Assembly: GCA_910592205.1 (NCBI GenBank)
Contig: CAJVPJ010000240.1
Location: forward strand, 1-32,538
DNA length: 32,538 bases
From: Paraglomus occultum
Taxonomy: Eukaryota > Glomeromycota > Glomeromycetes > Paraglomerales > Paraglomeraceae
Reading direction: 5' to 3'
Shown: positions 32,394 to 32,538 of the stretch, one piece after another
Layout: the number at the start of each line of letters is the position of its first letter
How positions within the stretch are numbered: position 1 is the stretch's first letter
The notes under the pieces: generated by a model
Told to the model about the DNA's origin: nothing
The model's input: only the letters and a program-made list of their open reading frames with translations
The model's database searches: none
Translations under genes and position numbers: made by a program

Positions 32394-32538
32394 AACTTCC
32401 ACTTGAACGAACGCGGGTCCCAAATACTTCTATACAGTTGACACTGTTTATACCGAACTGTCCGGCTGAAGAGTTTTTGTTCACTATAACCAGAGTTCGT
32501 TATTACCAGAGATATCACGTGATCATGGTTATTGTAGT
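32394..32538. other. 3' flank of the oxidoreductase gene
   Basis: Short spacer to the window edge. No gene or clear polyadenylation signal was seen. Confidence 0.4.

Noticed and set aside
1-32538. tRNA, rRNA, spliceosomal RNA genes and CRISPR arrays
   Set aside because: TTCGA-containing sites (for example 20271 and 22010) lack matching acceptor and anticodon stems. No U1/U2/U6 signature sequences and no regularly spaced repeat-spacer pattern were seen by eye.

Overview
The window looks like nuclear DNA of a filamentous fungus, most likely an arbuscular mycorrhizal fungus (Glomeromycotina) or a close Mucoromycota relative. It is AT-rich, its genes carry many short GT-AG introns (about 60-160 bp, donors close to GTAAGT), and the spacers are kilobases long. 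The gene families also fit: a PAS-GATA transcription factor of the expanded mycorrhizal-fungus type, an F-box/leucine-rich protein, a lineage-type seven-helix membrane protein, and a degraded D5-like superfamily 3 helicase. The taxonomic call is inference from family resemblance and intron style; no search was run.

Layout. Positions 1-4590 are a graveyard of mobile and replicon-like DNA. A minus-strand D5-like (SF3) helicase pseudogene (about 842-3838) is broken by at least six frameshifts and by a Tc1/mariner element (2055-3248) whose transposase is intact. Its upstream end abuts a 748-bp element (3839-4586) with terminal inverted repeats and an array of CCCGGG-centred palindromes. Two small minus-strand ORFs lie downstream of the helicase, one running off the window edge. 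Positions 4590-7435 show no convincing gene.

Three-exon gene 1 (8591-7436, minus) encodes a membrane protein of 327 residues. After 2.3 kb without a clear gene comes an F-box/LRR gene (10919 or 11174 to 13204, plus, four or five exons). From 13.2 to 25.6 kb there is a long stretch with no confident gene. It holds a foldback hairpin repeat with a related half-copy, a palindromic double GATA site and two weak exon-like pieces. The PAS-GATA factor follows (25889-29074, plus, five exons, about 703 residues), with a TATA box and an upstream ORF. Last is a complete nine-exon NAD(P)H-quinone oxidoreductase of the PIG3/TP53I3-like MDR family (30695-32393, plus, 336 residues).

The four spliced genes appear functionally unrelated and independently transcribed. 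The exon models were built by hand from splice sites, reading phase and family resemblance; in all four, the exons join without any frame break. That is the internal control showing that the frameshifts in the helicase are real decay rather than general sequence error.
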